Virus record (IMG/VR): IMGVR_UViG_3300040770_000209
Coordinates: 1-40,940 of that record
DNA from: a virus
Direction: 5' to 3' (one strand)
DNA: 40,940 nucleotides
How positions within the stretch are numbered: the stretch's first letter is position 1; every line of letters starts with the position of its first letter. Below the pieces are notes generated by a model that ran no database searches, was not told the DNA's origin, and saw nothing but the letters and a program-made list of their open reading frames with translations. Positions 5,349 to 13,608 of this stretch are shown here, piece by piece. The position numbers and the translations under genes were made by a program.

Positions 5349-5696
5349 ATGAAGTAGGTAAACGAAAAATTAAGGGTAGTTACAAGACGAGATTTAAATC
5401 TTGCACATCAAGCAGTTCAATCTGGACATGCAGCTATTGATTTTCAACATGAACACTTAGTTGAAGCAAAACAATGGCAAACACAATCAAATTATTTAGC
5501 ATTTTTAACGGTAAACGATGAACCAGAATTAATTAAATTAATTTCTAAGGCAATACTAATTGGTATAAAGCACACTATTTTTAGAGAACCAGATATAGGT
5601 AATCAAATAACAGCTGTAGCGTTTGAACCAAGTGATTTATCTAGGAAATTAACTAGTTCATGTAGTTTATTAGGGAAGGAGTTATCCAATGCTTAA
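5349..5696 (+). CDS. Peptidyl-tRNA hydrolase 2 family protein with in-frame UAG at codon 3
   Basis: PTH2 enzymes cleave the peptide from peptidyl-tRNA that dropped off ribosomes. The frame starts ATG AAG TAG GTA (5349-5360) and then runs open for 112 codons to TAA 5694-5696. The product after the UAG matches PTH2: LRVVTRRDLNLAHQAVQ, SGHAAIDFQHEH, SNYLAFLTV, FREPDIGNQITAVAFEPSD and RKLTSS. There is no ATG, GTG or TTG in this frame after the UAG and before the conserved core, so synthesis needs UAG decoding. The suppressor tRNA (5128) is 150 bases upstream. A weak promoter (TTGAC at 5292, TATATTTA near 5323) would give a short leader starting at this ATG. The stop overlaps the next gene's ATG by eight bases. 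A sequencing error is the alternative. Confidence 0.82.
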
Positions 5697-5952
5697 TATA
5701 TCAATACAAAAAAGAACTGATATTATTTTACACTTTAATAAAATGCATTTACAAGATGCTAACATCCCAATGTGGGTAATTAAAGCTAAAGGTCAGACAT
5801 ATTATGTAAATCATGTTGATATGGATTCTGGAATTGGTTTTTCAACAAAAGAAACACCAGATAATCCATCAACAAAGGGTTCATTAAAATTTAAAGGTAA
5901 GTTAGATATAACTGATGAAAATAATACCGTAAACGCAAGGATTTACGGTTAA
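5689..5952 (+). CDS. Hypothetical protein coupled to the hydrolase gene
   Basis: An 87-residue protein whose ATG (5689) overlaps the end of the hydrolase gene (ATGCTTAA), a layout that normally means translational coupling. Content such as PMWVIKAKGQTYYVNHVDMDSGIGFSTKETPDNPSTKGSLKFKGKL suggests a small beta-sandwich; similar small proteins occur in large phages without known function. Its coupling means that failure to read through the UAG in the hydrolase gene could also reduce this product. Confidence 0.55.
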   Translation: MLNISIQKRTDIILHFNKMHLQDANIPMWVIKAKGQTYYVNHVDMDSGIGFSTKETPDNPSTKGSLKFKGKLDITDENNTVNARIYG

Positions 5953-5957
5953 AACAA

Positions 5958-6026
5958 GGCGAGGTAATCAAATGGTAGGTACAGTTTTGAAAGACTGGTA
6001 TGTTGGTTCGAATCCAGCCCTCGCCT
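5958..6026 (+). tRNA. Atypical tRNA, probably Ser-like (TGA) with an expanded or shrunken anticodon loop
   Basis: Acceptor GGCGAGG/CCTCGCC is perfect and the T arm GTTGG-TTCGAAT-CCAGC is good. The anticodon arm reads CAGT-TTTGAAAG-ACTG (8-base loop) or CAGTT-TTGAAA-GACTG (6-base loop); neither is the standard 7. The tRNA-Ser at 14067 has the same arm without the extra G (ACAGT-TTTGAAA-ACTGT). Anticodon is therefore uncertain. No long variable arm, which argues against true Ser identity. Confidence 0.5.
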
Positions 6027-6029
6027 CTG

Positions 6030-6155
6030 ATAATAATAATAATAATAATAATTTAAAAATAGAAACTATGAAATAGATACGAAAAAAACCACCTTAAGTT
6101 TTATTACTTTACATGACTCGGATATTCAGTTATCCAATAAAATAAAATTATAAAA
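6030..6155 (+). promoter_or_regulatory. Triplet repeat and structured leader before the 6171 gene
   Basis: About seven ATA/TAA triplets (6030-6051) are followed by a two-codon frame ATG AAA TAG (6068-6076) and then a nested hairpin: AAGTTTTAT (about 6096) pairs with ATAAAACTT (about 6150), enclosing GGATA-TTCAGT-TATCC (about 6119-6134). This looks like a folded 5' leader. No promoter box of the usual kind is seen here. Confidence 0.35.
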
Positions 6156-6170
6156 CTTAAAAAAAACAAA

Positions 6171-6542
6171 ATGAAAACACAAGAACAAAAAATGAAAGAA
6201 GCAAAAAATTATCTTACTACGTCAGCACAACATTTATTTATCGTTAATGATAAATTTATTTTTAAACTTATAGAATTTGAAGTAGATGGTAAATTACATT
6301 ATGCTAAATTAATGGTTAACCCACAAAGTGTGACAATTACAAATATTGTTACGACTTGGTATAAGCAGAGTTATAAACAAGATTTGTTTCCACAATATTT
6401 AAAAACAAAATCGATACCTCATTTTAAAAAAATGAAAGAAATTATAGAATTAGTTAAACGTGATATTAGTTTAACTGATAATAAAGTTTTAATTGAAAAG
6501 ATTAAATTATTAGCCAACAAATTTGAAATTGTAAAACAATAA
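6171..6542 (+). CDS. Hypothetical protein
   Basis: A 123-residue basic protein (starts MKTQEQKMKEAKNYL), probably helical at both ends with a beta-rich centre around IFKLIEFEVDGKLHYAKLMV. No family recognised. It stands alone between the structured leader at 6096-6155 and a terminator at 6554, so it is likely its own transcription unit or the last gene of the hydrolase unit. Confidence 0.5.
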   Translation: MKTQEQKMKEAKNYLTTSAQHLFIVNDKFIFKLIEFEVDGKLHYAKLMVNPQSVTITNIVTTWYKQSYKQDLFPQYLKTKSIPHFKKMKEIIELVKRDISLTDNKVLIEKIKLLANKFEIVKQ

Positions 6543-6553
6543 AATAATAAATT

Positions 6554-6582
6554 AAAGGACCTTATGGTCCTTTTTTATTTAT
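6554..6582 (+). terminator. Rho-independent terminator
   Basis: AAAGGACC, loop TTAT, GGTCCTTT, then T-run. Confidence 0.85.
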
Positions 6583-6607
6583 CTGTATAATTATAAATAA
6601 AAATAAG

Positions 6608-7075
6608 ATGAAAAATTTAATCAAATTTATATTATCATTGTTTAAGGTTAATAAAAAATTACCTACGAAAACTTATACAATTAAATCACGTAACCCTGAT
6701 GTATTTGAGAGTAAGGTTTTAGCTTTAATAAATGAATATAGAAAACCTATTAATCTTCCTGAATTGGAGATGAATAAAATTGTTTGTAATGTATGTTTTA
6801 AGAACAATGAGAGGATGATTTTAACGAATAACTTTTCGCATGATGGTGCGGTAGAAAGATTTAATGAAGTCATGGCAATTTGTGACAGTTATTATGCTGC
6901 TGAAAATTTAGCAAAAAATTATAATACAGCTGAATCGGTGGTAAATGCTTGGATAAAAAGTGATACACATAGGAAAAATTTAGAATGTGCTAAATGTAAT
7001 AGTTTTGGTATATCAGTTACAAAAGATAGTTCCAATATCAATTATTATACAACAATGTTTACTATAATTGATTAA
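6608..7075 (+). CDS. CAP/SCP-domain protein (YkwD-like)
   Basis: A 155-residue protein with the CAP-superfamily pattern: LINEYRK near residue 40, NNERMI and FSHDGAVERF in the middle, AAENLAKNYNTAESVVNAWIKSDTHRKNLE in the C-terminal half. The two His residues (in FSHDG and DTHRKN) and Glu (in AENLA) are the usual cavity residues of the family. CAP proteins occur in bacteria as envelope or secreted proteins and in some phages; the biochemical role is not settled. The N-terminus (MKNLIKFILSLF) is hydrophobic-amphipathic and could be a membrane or capsid-targeting helix rather than a cleaved signal. Followed by a hairpin terminator. Confidence 0.75.
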   Translation: MKNLIKFILSLFKVNKKLPTKTYTIKSRNPDVFESKVLALINEYRKPINLPELEMNKIVCNVCFKNNERMILTNNFSHDGAVERFNEVMAICDSYYAAENLAKNYNTAESVVNAWIKSDTHRKNLECAKCNSFGISVTKDSSNINYYTTMFTIID

Positions 7076-7116
7076 ACCATTCGTTTACAATTATTAAATT
7101 TGAACTACATTAATTA

Positions 7117-7142
7117 AATGGGCCTATTATGGGCCTTTTTTA
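7117..7142 (+). terminator. Probable terminator
   Basis: GGGCC-TATTAT-GGGCC flanked by A and T runs; the GGCC/GGCC core pairs and a T6 tract follows. Weaker than the other hairpins here. Confidence 0.5.
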
Positions 7143-7163
7143 TTTATATCGATATTTATAATT

Positions 7164-9122
7164 ATGAAATTGTTAATTAAAAAATTACTTAGAGAAAACA
7201 TACAGTTAGCTGATAAACTTTATTTTAATCAAAATAAATTATCACCACAAGCTAGAGAGCTTATCCTTAGAATAACTAATGGTGACCCCTATACTAAACT
7301 AATAACTGATATGTACTATTATCAATTATTTAAAAGTCATAAAATGGATAGTTCTGCTATGGCTGGTGCTGACCCAAATTATAAAGAAAGTGAAACTCCT
7401 GAATCTGATATTTTAGCTATGCAAGATATGAAAGATATTAAAGGTTTATATAATATATTAAAAACATATAACAAAAATATTTTCCCAATAAAGAGTTTCA
7501 ATATCAATGGTGTTGATGACATTGGTACTTTTATGCGCACATTGAAAAATAGAGAAAAGATAATACAAACTTTAAATAGTTTACCATCAATAGCTATTAG
7601 GAATATGAAAAATGATATTCGACAAGAAAGAGATTTTAGCGAAACTAAAGATTATATGCAAGAACTAGACTATTTTCAAGGGTTATTTAGTCAATTGGGT
7701 AATAGAGATGTTGAATTAAGAAAAAATATTGAAAAGAAAATGTTTAGGTCTAATATTACGTTAGAAGATTTATTAGATTTTGCACAAGAAAAGGAAAACT
7801 TATTAGGTGGTGTAGAATTCACAAAGCAAAAGATAATCGAAATTGTTAAAGAAGAAAATAATGAATACGATGAACTTAAAATAAAATTTAATAAGGGTGA
7901 TGTTATGGTGATAGAAGTATCTGGACCTAACGGAATAAAAAAAATTGGATGTAATTCATTGTGGTGTTTTACATATGGTAGAAATGGGGCGATGAATTAT
8001 AATGACTGGTATAATTATTCTACAAATGACTTAGTATATGTTATAATTGATTTTAAAGAACCAACTGATTCGCCAGACTTTATGCACGTTCTAATTAAAC
8101 CTTTAATGGTTGATTACTCGGTTGTTGGTAGTGATGGTGACGATGTTTTATTTAATATGGCAAATAGTGGTGAGGAAGAACCTAATTCCATAATTCAACA
8201 TTATTTTGACTTTGATTTCGCTAAAAGACTTATGAATTTTGGTGTCAAACCAGAGAGAACCCCAAAACCTAAAAAAAATAGAACAGACCCAAATCAATTA
8301 TCGATTGACTTTAACCAACCAGCTGAAATAAACGAATATGATGATGAAGAAGATGACTACGAAGATGACGAAGATGAATATTATTATGGTGATGAAGAAC
8401 AATATTTTAAACCTAAATTAGATGCTGATGTTAAAGCAAATAGTTCTAGATATGAAGGTAGAAACGTTGTTTGGTATGGTTCTATTGGTAATATGATTGT
8501 TTTAACTAGAGATGAAGTAGATGGTATGACTGGTAATATCTACGATGAGGAAAAATTAGCTTATTTAACCAAACTAATACGTGATTACCCTGAAAAGGTT
8601 GAGTTAGAATGTTCTTACGCTCACGGTCATGTTATTAATCTTATAGATATTAAAGAAGAATTAGAATCATTTTATAATGATAGATTTGTTGTTGAATACG
8701 ATGGGCATGAAGAACCTAACCGTACTGGTGATGAAGAACTTGATGAATATATTGGTAAAGACCTTGATAATAATTATTGGTATAATTTAGATTATGATAA
8801 TGATAATATTGAACCATTTTTTGAAAAATATAGAACAAGTGTCGCTCAAGGTAAAAGTGTAGATGAATTAACATTAGAGTTTAAACAATTAAACCCAACA
8901 GAAAATGAAATCGATACCTTTAAGGAATTTATTAATATGGAGAACAAATTAAAAGATGCTCAAGCTAATGATGAGGGTGATTTTAATAAATTTAAAGTAC
9001 AATTAAGAGATGGTCACCATAGAGTATTCGCAGCCTTTAATTCAGGTGAAAGATATGTTTGTGTTGATTTAGTTGATGATGGTATTAAAAAATATAAAGG
9101 GTATTATAATTTAGTTAAATAA
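7164..9122 (+). CDS. Large hypothetical phage protein with acidic centre and DGHHR motif
   Basis: A 652-residue protein. It starts with the short helix MKLLIKKLLREN shared with other proteins here. About residues 250-350 contain an aromatic module (LWCFTYGRNGAMNYNDWYNYSTNDLVYVIIDFK) seen in large phages. Residues about 390-415 are almost all Asp, Glu and Tyr. Near the C-terminus LRDGHHRVFAAFNSG resembles the D-G-x-x-R signature of ParB/sulfiredoxin-like folds. No catalytic role can be assigned. Its stop codon overlaps the next ATG (TAATGG), so the two genes are coupled. Given the N-terminal motif it may be packaged in the virion; that is inference. Confidence 0.55.
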   Translation: MKLLIKKLLRENIQLADKLYFNQNKLSPQARELILRITNGDPYTKLITDMYYYQLFKSHKMDSSAMAGADPNYKESETPESDILAMQDMKDIKGLYNILKTYNKNIFPIKSFNINGVDDIGTFMRTLKNREKIIQTLNSLPSIAIRNMKNDIRQERDFSETKDYMQELDYFQGLFSQLGNRDVELRKNIEKKMFRSNITLEDLLDFAQEKENLLGGVEFTKQKIIEIVKEENNEYDELKIKFNKGDVMVIEVSGPNGIKKIGCNSLWCFTYGRNGAMNYNDWYNYSTNDLVYVIIDFKEPTDSPDFMHVLIKPLMVDYSVVGSDGDDVLFNMANSGEEEPNSIIQHYFDFDFAKRLMNFGVKPERTPKPKKNRTDPNQLSIDFNQPAEINEYDDEEDDYEDDEDEYYYGDEEQYFKPKLDADVKANSSRYEGRNVVWYGSIGNMIVLTRDEVDGMTGNIYDEEKLAYLTKLIRDYPEKVELECSYAHGHVINLIDIKEELESFYNDRFVVEYDGHEEPNRTGDEELDEYIGKDLDNNYWYNLDYDNDNIEPFFEKYRTSVAQGKSVDELTLEFKQLNPTENEIDTFKEFINMENKLKDAQANDEGDFNKFKVQLRDGHHRVFAAFNSGERYVCVDLVDDGIKKYKGYYNLVK

Positions 9123-10549
9123 TGGAAAATTTTATAAAAAAATTACTAAGAGAGTCTTTGATTAATGAAGGTGTAAGTGATATTACATATCATTTTACTA
9201 ACACCTATAAACTTGATGAGATTCTAAAAACAAATAAGATTAATTTATCAGCAGCTTTTGGTTCACCTTCTGATAATGAGATAAATAAAAATAAATTATT
9301 TTTCTTATCTACTACTAGTTCAAGAAATTCTGATATTGGATACGCTGCCTCATTACCTAAAGATAATATAGTTAGAATAACCTTAAATGGAAGGTTATTA
9401 AACCAGAATAACAAGTCTACTAGGGTTGACTATTGGCAAAGACCTAAAGACCCTAGAAACAAGCTCTATAACCCAAATGATGTGCCTACAACTGGTAAAG
9501 ACTTCTATAAAAAAGTATCTAGACAAGATGAATTAGAAGATAGGTTTATTAGTGATAAAAATGAGATTAAACCAGCTAATAAATATATAATATCTATTGA
9601 AATTTTTAGTGATAATAATATGGGTAAATTGAAATATTTAAGTGATAATCTAAACATACCATTTTTCGTTTATGATAATATAAATTATTTTAATGGTTCA
9701 GTTAAGAATAAAGCTATTGAAGTTGCTTCTGATAGTATACCTAATGATGTTGAAAAACGTAGAGGTTATCTTGATACTAATATTATTGCATATTTAGTTT
9801 TTAGAGATGATAAATTAAGAGCTAAAATATTTAATGATATACAAGCTTTTGATATTGATATTGATTGGGTTAAAAATAAGGTTGATGATAGAATAAATGA
9901 TAAATTAAATTATTATTTACGAAATGGAAGTGAATTTTATATAAATGATTTTGCGAGCAGTATGAGTGCTGATGTACATAATATGAGGTCGAGTTCAAAT
10001 GAATTTGATAGATACCTAATAAAAGAATTGGGTATGGATATGAAAAGGAATAATGTAAACTCAATCAAGGGTTATTTAAATTATAAAGTTTGGAAGGGTA
10101 AAAAAACTCAAAATGATTATAATAAAGAGCTAAACCAAAAATTTATGAACTTTATTGACGATAATTTTAAAGAACAAATTAGCAACTATACAAATTACTC
10201 TTTTGATGCTGATGGTGTTGAATATGAAAATATTTTAGATTATAAACCAATTATGGATTTATTTAATAACTTTTTAATAAAACTAAAAAAATATGTTTCA
10301 GATTATATGTTAACTAATGATGATATGTATAGATTAAAATATGTTTTAGATAGCTCACATATTAAAGAAACTGTAAATATAAGCAAACCTGAAATCAATA
10401 GTATACTAGATAATATTGATTTTTATGGTAGTAAATTTACTGCCGATGATGTTAAAGCTATATTATATTATATTGTAAGTGATTTTAGTAATTATGCATA
10501 TGATGAACTAGAACAAGCTAAAAAAGAATTTAATGAACAATTCACATAA
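9122..10549 (+). CDS. Hypothetical protein, possibly ADP-ribosyltransferase-like N-terminal domain
   Basis: A 475-residue protein with the N-terminal helix MENFIKKLLRESLINEG. Residues about 22-160 run ITYHFTNTYKLDEILKTNKINLS, then FFLSTTSSR, then a Gly-Arg-x-L element, then DELEDRFIS and YIISIEIF. This order (YH-x-T, ST-x-SR, then an Asp/Glu-rich ED-R segment) resembles ADP-ribosyltransferase-like domains of phage polyvalent proteins. I cannot confirm the catalytic Glu. The rest is helical and very rich in Asp, Asn and Tyr with no recognised motif. Coupled to 7164 by a one-base overlap. Confidence 0.45.
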   Translation: MENFIKKLLRESLINEGVSDITYHFTNTYKLDEILKTNKINLSAAFGSPSDNEINKNKLFFLSTTSSRNSDIGYAASLPKDNIVRITLNGRLLNQNNKSTRVDYWQRPKDPRNKLYNPNDVPTTGKDFYKKVSRQDELEDRFISDKNEIKPANKYIISIEIFSDNNMGKLKYLSDNLNIPFFVYDNINYFNGSVKNKAIEVASDSIPNDVEKRRGYLDTNIIAYLVFRDDKLRAKIFNDIQAFDIDIDWVKNKVDDRINDKLNYYLRNGSEFYINDFASSMSADVHNMRSSSNEFDRYLIKELGMDMKRNNVNSIKGYLNYKVWKGKKTQNDYNKELNQKFMNFIDDNFKEQISNYTNYSFDADGVEYENILDYKPIMDLFNNFLIKLKKYVSDYMLTNDDMYRLKYVLDSSHIKETVNISKPEINSILDNIDFYGSKFTADDVKAILYYIVSDFSNYAYDELEQAKKEFNEQFT

Positions 10550-10577
10550 AATATTTGTTTAATCAATAATTTAGTAA

Positions 10578-10585
10578 TATCTTTG
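10578..10585 (+). promoter_or_regulatory. Bacteroidota -7 box (TATCTTTG) giving a near-leaderless mRNA
   Basis: TATCTTTG ends five bases before ATG 10590, so transcription should begin at or next to the start codon. The -33 TTG is at 10556-10558. Confidence 0.65.
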
Positions 10586-10589
10586 TTGC

Positions 10590-11789
10590 ATGAAAAATAA
10601 GATAGAACAAATATTAGGTGAAGGATTAGTTATTGGTAAACGAATTAAATTTGATTTATCAATACCTGAAGATATTAGTGAGTTAAACCATATCTTTAAA
10701 AGAAATGGTTTTGAACTATTTATTGTTGGTGGTGCTATACGTGATGCTTTATTAGGTAAATCACCAAAAGATTACGATTTAGCTACCAATGCTTTACCTG
10801 ACAAGGTTGAAGAAATGATGAATACAAACAACATTAGAACTATAGCTACTGGTAAAGCATTTGGTGTTATTAATGTATTTACCAACCAAGGGGAATACGA
10901 AATAGCAACCTTTAGACATGATATTGGCTCTGATGGTAGAAGACCAGATAGTGTTAAATTTACTAATATTGAAGGGGATGTTAAAAGACGTGACCTCACT
11001 ATCAATGCACTTTTTTACGATATTGAGAAAGGTGAGATTGTTGACCTTGTTGGTGGTATTAATGATATTAAAAATGGTGTTGTTAGAACGGTTGGTTTAG
11101 CTGAAGATAGATTTGGTGAAGATAGACTTCGTATTCTTAGAGCAATTAGATTTGCTGCTAGGTTTGGAAGTGAATTAGAGACAAAAACTGATATAGCGTT
11201 ACAAAAAAATGCAAATCTTGAAGGTATTTCCAGTGAACGTATTAGAGATGAATTCATCAAGGGTATTAAATCGGCTAAATCAACATCAGCTTTTTTAATG
11301 TTGAATGATAAATACGAATTGTTTGATTGGATATTCCCAGACTTAAAAATTGTCAAGAGTATGTTTAATAGAGGTGATGATTATATGTTTAATGATTACT
11401 TAGTTGTTTTAGCTAGGTTATTAAAAAACAATACCGTTGAAACTATTAGAGAAAAACTAAATATTTTAAGTTATTCTACTACAGAAATTAAAGGTATTAT
11501 ATTCTTAGTTACGTTATTAAAATTAGATTCTGATAATGCGTATTCCTTGAAAAAATCCCATTTAAAATCTGGTATTAGTAATAACCAAATTAGAGATTTT
11601 GGTTCAAGTGAAGGTATTCCATCTCAATTGCTAGATGCTTTTGAGGAATTTACATTAACAGTTTCTGGGTCAGAAATTATGTTTGATTTTAATTTAAAGC
11701 CTGGTAAAAATGTGGGTGAATTGATGCAAAAAATAGAAACAGAAAACTTTAACAAAATATTAAAACCTTATCTAGTAAACTCTAAATAA
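10590..11789 (+). CDS. cca: CCA-adding tRNA nucleotidyltransferase (class II)
   Basis: A 399-residue enzyme that adds or repairs the CCA end of tRNAs. The head domain has FIVGGAIRDALLG (residues 45-56), the metal-binding pair D61-Y-D63, then TFRHD, and RRDLTINALFYD (133-144). The neck has GEDRLRILRAIRFAARF (about 176-192) and ISSERIRDEF. All are class-II CCA/poly(A) polymerase signatures. None of the tRNAs or the tmRNA in this window encodes CCA, so the enzyme fits as the maturation and repair factor of phage tRNAs. A poly(A) polymerase activity cannot be excluded from sequence alone. Expressed from its own promoter at 10578. Confidence 0.88.
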   Translation: MKNKIEQILGEGLVIGKRIKFDLSIPEDISELNHIFKRNGFELFIVGGAIRDALLGKSPKDYDLATNALPDKVEEMMNTNNIRTIATGKAFGVINVFTNQGEYEIATFRHDIGSDGRRPDSVKFTNIEGDVKRRDLTINALFYDIEKGEIVDLVGGINDIKNGVVRTVGLAEDRFGEDRLRILRAIRFAARFGSELETKTDIALQKNANLEGISSERIRDEFIKGIKSAKSTSAFLMLNDKYELFDWIFPDLKIVKSMFNRGDDYMFNDYLVVLARLLKNNTVETIREKLNILSYSTTEIKGIIFLVTLLKLDSDNAYSLKKSHLKSGISNNQIRDFGSSEGIPSQLLDAFEEFTLTVSGSEIMFDFNLKPGKNVGELMQKIETENFNKILKPYLVNSK

Positions 11790-11834
11790 GGTTTATTTTA
11801 ATTAGAAAATAGTTATAATTATAAAAAAAAACAA

Positions 11835-12185
11835 ATGGCAAAATACTTAGCAACATTTAGTGATGTAATCGATGAAACCGAAATTAATGGTTTTACTATT
11901 ATGTCTGATAAAGAAATCGAGAAATTAGAAGAACTAGCATCAAGTATCACTTGGGCAATCTATTACAAATTTGATAATGGTAGTGAATTAGAATATTCTG
12001 ATGGTGAAGATTTAATATCACGAATTGAGTTTAAATTACTATCAGCAAGTGATGTTGAAACAATTGGTAAATTATTTAATGATAGTTTTGGGGTTTTTAT
12101 TGGGATGGATTTTTTATTAAGTATTATTAACGATGTTGATGATGAAGAAGATATCGAAGACGATGACGAAGACGATGAGTATTAA
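11835..12185 (+). CDS. Hypothetical protein with acidic tail
   Basis: A 116-residue protein (starts MAKYLATFSDVIDETEING) ending in about 18 residues that are nearly all Asp and Glu. No family recognised. The N-terminal 30 residues could form a ferredoxin-like or small alpha/beta fold. Its end overlaps the start of the peptidase-like gene at 12175 by 11 bases, so they are probably translated together. Confidence 0.5.
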   Translation: MAKYLATFSDVIDETEINGFTIMSDKEIEKLEELASSITWAIYYKFDNGSELEYSDGEDLISRIEFKLLSASDVETIGKLFNDSFGVFIGMDFLLSIINDVDDEEDIEDDDEDDEY

Positions 12186-12657
12186 TTTCTTTAAACAACC
12201 GACTGGTAATACTTGTGGTCCAACATGTTTAAAAATGGCGCAATCAACTATACTAGGTTTAACGGATTCTAACTTTCCAACTATAGATGAAATTGCTATA
12301 ATTTGTGGTACTGACTGGTTTGTAGGTACACCACCAGATAGAATGAAAAAAGGTATGGAAGCATTAAAAATGGTGTATACTGAACATATTGGCTCTAGAT
12401 ACCCATTTTTATTATTAAATAGTGTTATAAATGATGGTAATATAGCTATTATTAGAACAATAAGCACTGGTGTTCCACATTGGATAATCCCAGTTAGTTA
12501 TGTAGATAATATTTATAATATTAATGACCCATGGTTAGGTAGAATACAATACAGTATAGAGGAATTAAAAGTAATTTGGGGTATAAGAGATTATCAATTT
12601 TTTGAAATTAAAAACAATGGAGATAAAAATAGGGGTTCCAATAGAAAAAAGAGTTGA
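12175..12657 (+). CDS. C39-like papain-fold cysteine peptidase
   Basis: A 160-residue protein starting at ATG 12175. Residues 8-20 read QPTGNTCGPTCLK, the Gln-x5-Cys-Gly-Pro active-site pattern of C39/papain-like peptidases (Q8, C14). A later VPHWIIPVSY (His near 101) and NINDPW (Asp near 120) complete the Cys-His-Asp order. C39 enzymes cleave leader peptides or act as peptidases/transglutaminase-like enzymes; the substrate is unknown. Longer starts are possible upstream but lie in the acidic tail of the preceding gene. The end overlaps the next gene by 41 bases. Confidence 0.7.
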   Translation: MSINFFKQPTGNTCGPTCLKMAQSTILGLTDSNFPTIDEIAIICGTDWFVGTPPDRMKKGMEALKMVYTEHIGSRYPFLLLNSVINDGNIAIIRTISTGVPHWIIPVSYVDNIYNINDPWLGRIQYSIEELKVIWGIRDYQFFEIKNNGDKNRGSNRKKS

Positions 12658-13552
12658 ATTTGCTAACTGGGCATACCCTCATTTTAAACATGTTATTGGT
12701 AAAACAATCTTTGATTTAGTAATTAATGATAGCGTAGATTTTCGAAAATCAGCATATATTATACAAGATGATACACTTTTAGGTCTTTATCTATTAGGCC
12801 CTACCCAAATCTATAACCCAATCTTTAGTAAATTATTAGGGATTGAAGGTGTGTTATTAGCTGTAGATGAGTCGATTAGAGGTATGGGTTGGGGTAATAA
12901 ATTAAAAGATTACCCAAAAACACTTAACGTTGATTATATTTGGGGTTACCAAGCTGCTGGGTTAAATAATATAGAATATTGGTTAAAACGTAGGGTTTTA
13001 GTTAATAAAGAAAATAATTGTTACGTTACTTGTGAGATTTTTGCTGATGACGTGATATTTATTAATAAAAAACTAATGAGAAGATTTGATAAACAAAAAA
13101 ATATCGCTGCTGCTAATTTATTATCAGAGCAAAGACACTTAACAGATAGAGACTCTGTAACTGAAGATTGGAAAACAAATGTAGCTGCTGGTTTAGCAAC
13201 TATTGGTGGTGTGGCTGGAGCTAACGCTCAAACAAATAAACCAATGGCACCACAACAAGGTAAAGAGATTCAATATTCACCAAGTGAAAAACCCACTTCA
13301 AATATGGCTAACCCATATGGTACAAAGGATGATTCAACTATTCACCCAAGAACAATACCAATCGTTGGTATACAATCAGGTGTGACTGATGGTAAGAGTG
13401 GACAATCAGCTGTTTATGTTTATCATAATCATTTACCAAGTGACCCTAATTTTAATGTTAAAAGAGATAGGGAAACAGTTTATACTAAAAATTTATCTGA
13501 CTTATATAAAACACAAGAATATCAAGAATATAAAAGAAGTCTTAATAAATAG
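12617..13552 (+). CDS. GNAT acetyltransferase-domain protein with a long C-terminal extension
   Basis: A 311-residue protein from ATG 12617. The first 150 residues fit a GNAT acyltransferase: LLAVDESIRGMGWGNKL is motif A (V-D-x3-R-G-x-G-x-G), which binds acetyl-CoA. From about residue 180 it changes: TEDWKTNVAAGLATIGGVAGANAQ is a hydrophobic Ala/Gly helix, followed by a Pro/Gln-rich stretch and a VYHNHLP segment. The second part resembles structural or secreted phage segments. The gene ends TAG TAG TAA, three stop codons in tandem (13550-13558), of interest because an amber suppressor is encoded nearby. Confidence 0.6.
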   Translation: MEIKIGVPIEKRVEFANWAYPHFKHVIGKTIFDLVINDSVDFRKSAYIIQDDTLLGLYLLGPTQIYNPIFSKLLGIEGVLLAVDESIRGMGWGNKLKDYPKTLNVDYIWGYQAAGLNNIEYWLKRRVLVNKENNCYVTCEIFADDVIFINKKLMRRFDKQKNIAAANLLSEQRHLTDRDSVTEDWKTNVAAGLATIGGVAGANAQTNKPMAPQQGKEIQYSPSEKPTSNMANPYGTKDDSTIHPRTIPIVGIQSGVTDGKSGQSAVYVYHNHLPSDPNFNVKRDRETVYTKNLSDLYKTQEYQEYKRSLNK

Positions 13553-13608
13553 TAGTAATCTAATAATCAAGTAATTACAAAATAAAATAAAAATAATTGT
13601 AAAAAGAC

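Noticed and set aside
11015-11356. Minus-strand and other-frame open stretches within the CCA enzyme gene
   Set aside because: They lie opposite strong conserved motifs of the CCA-adding enzyme and have no start context.
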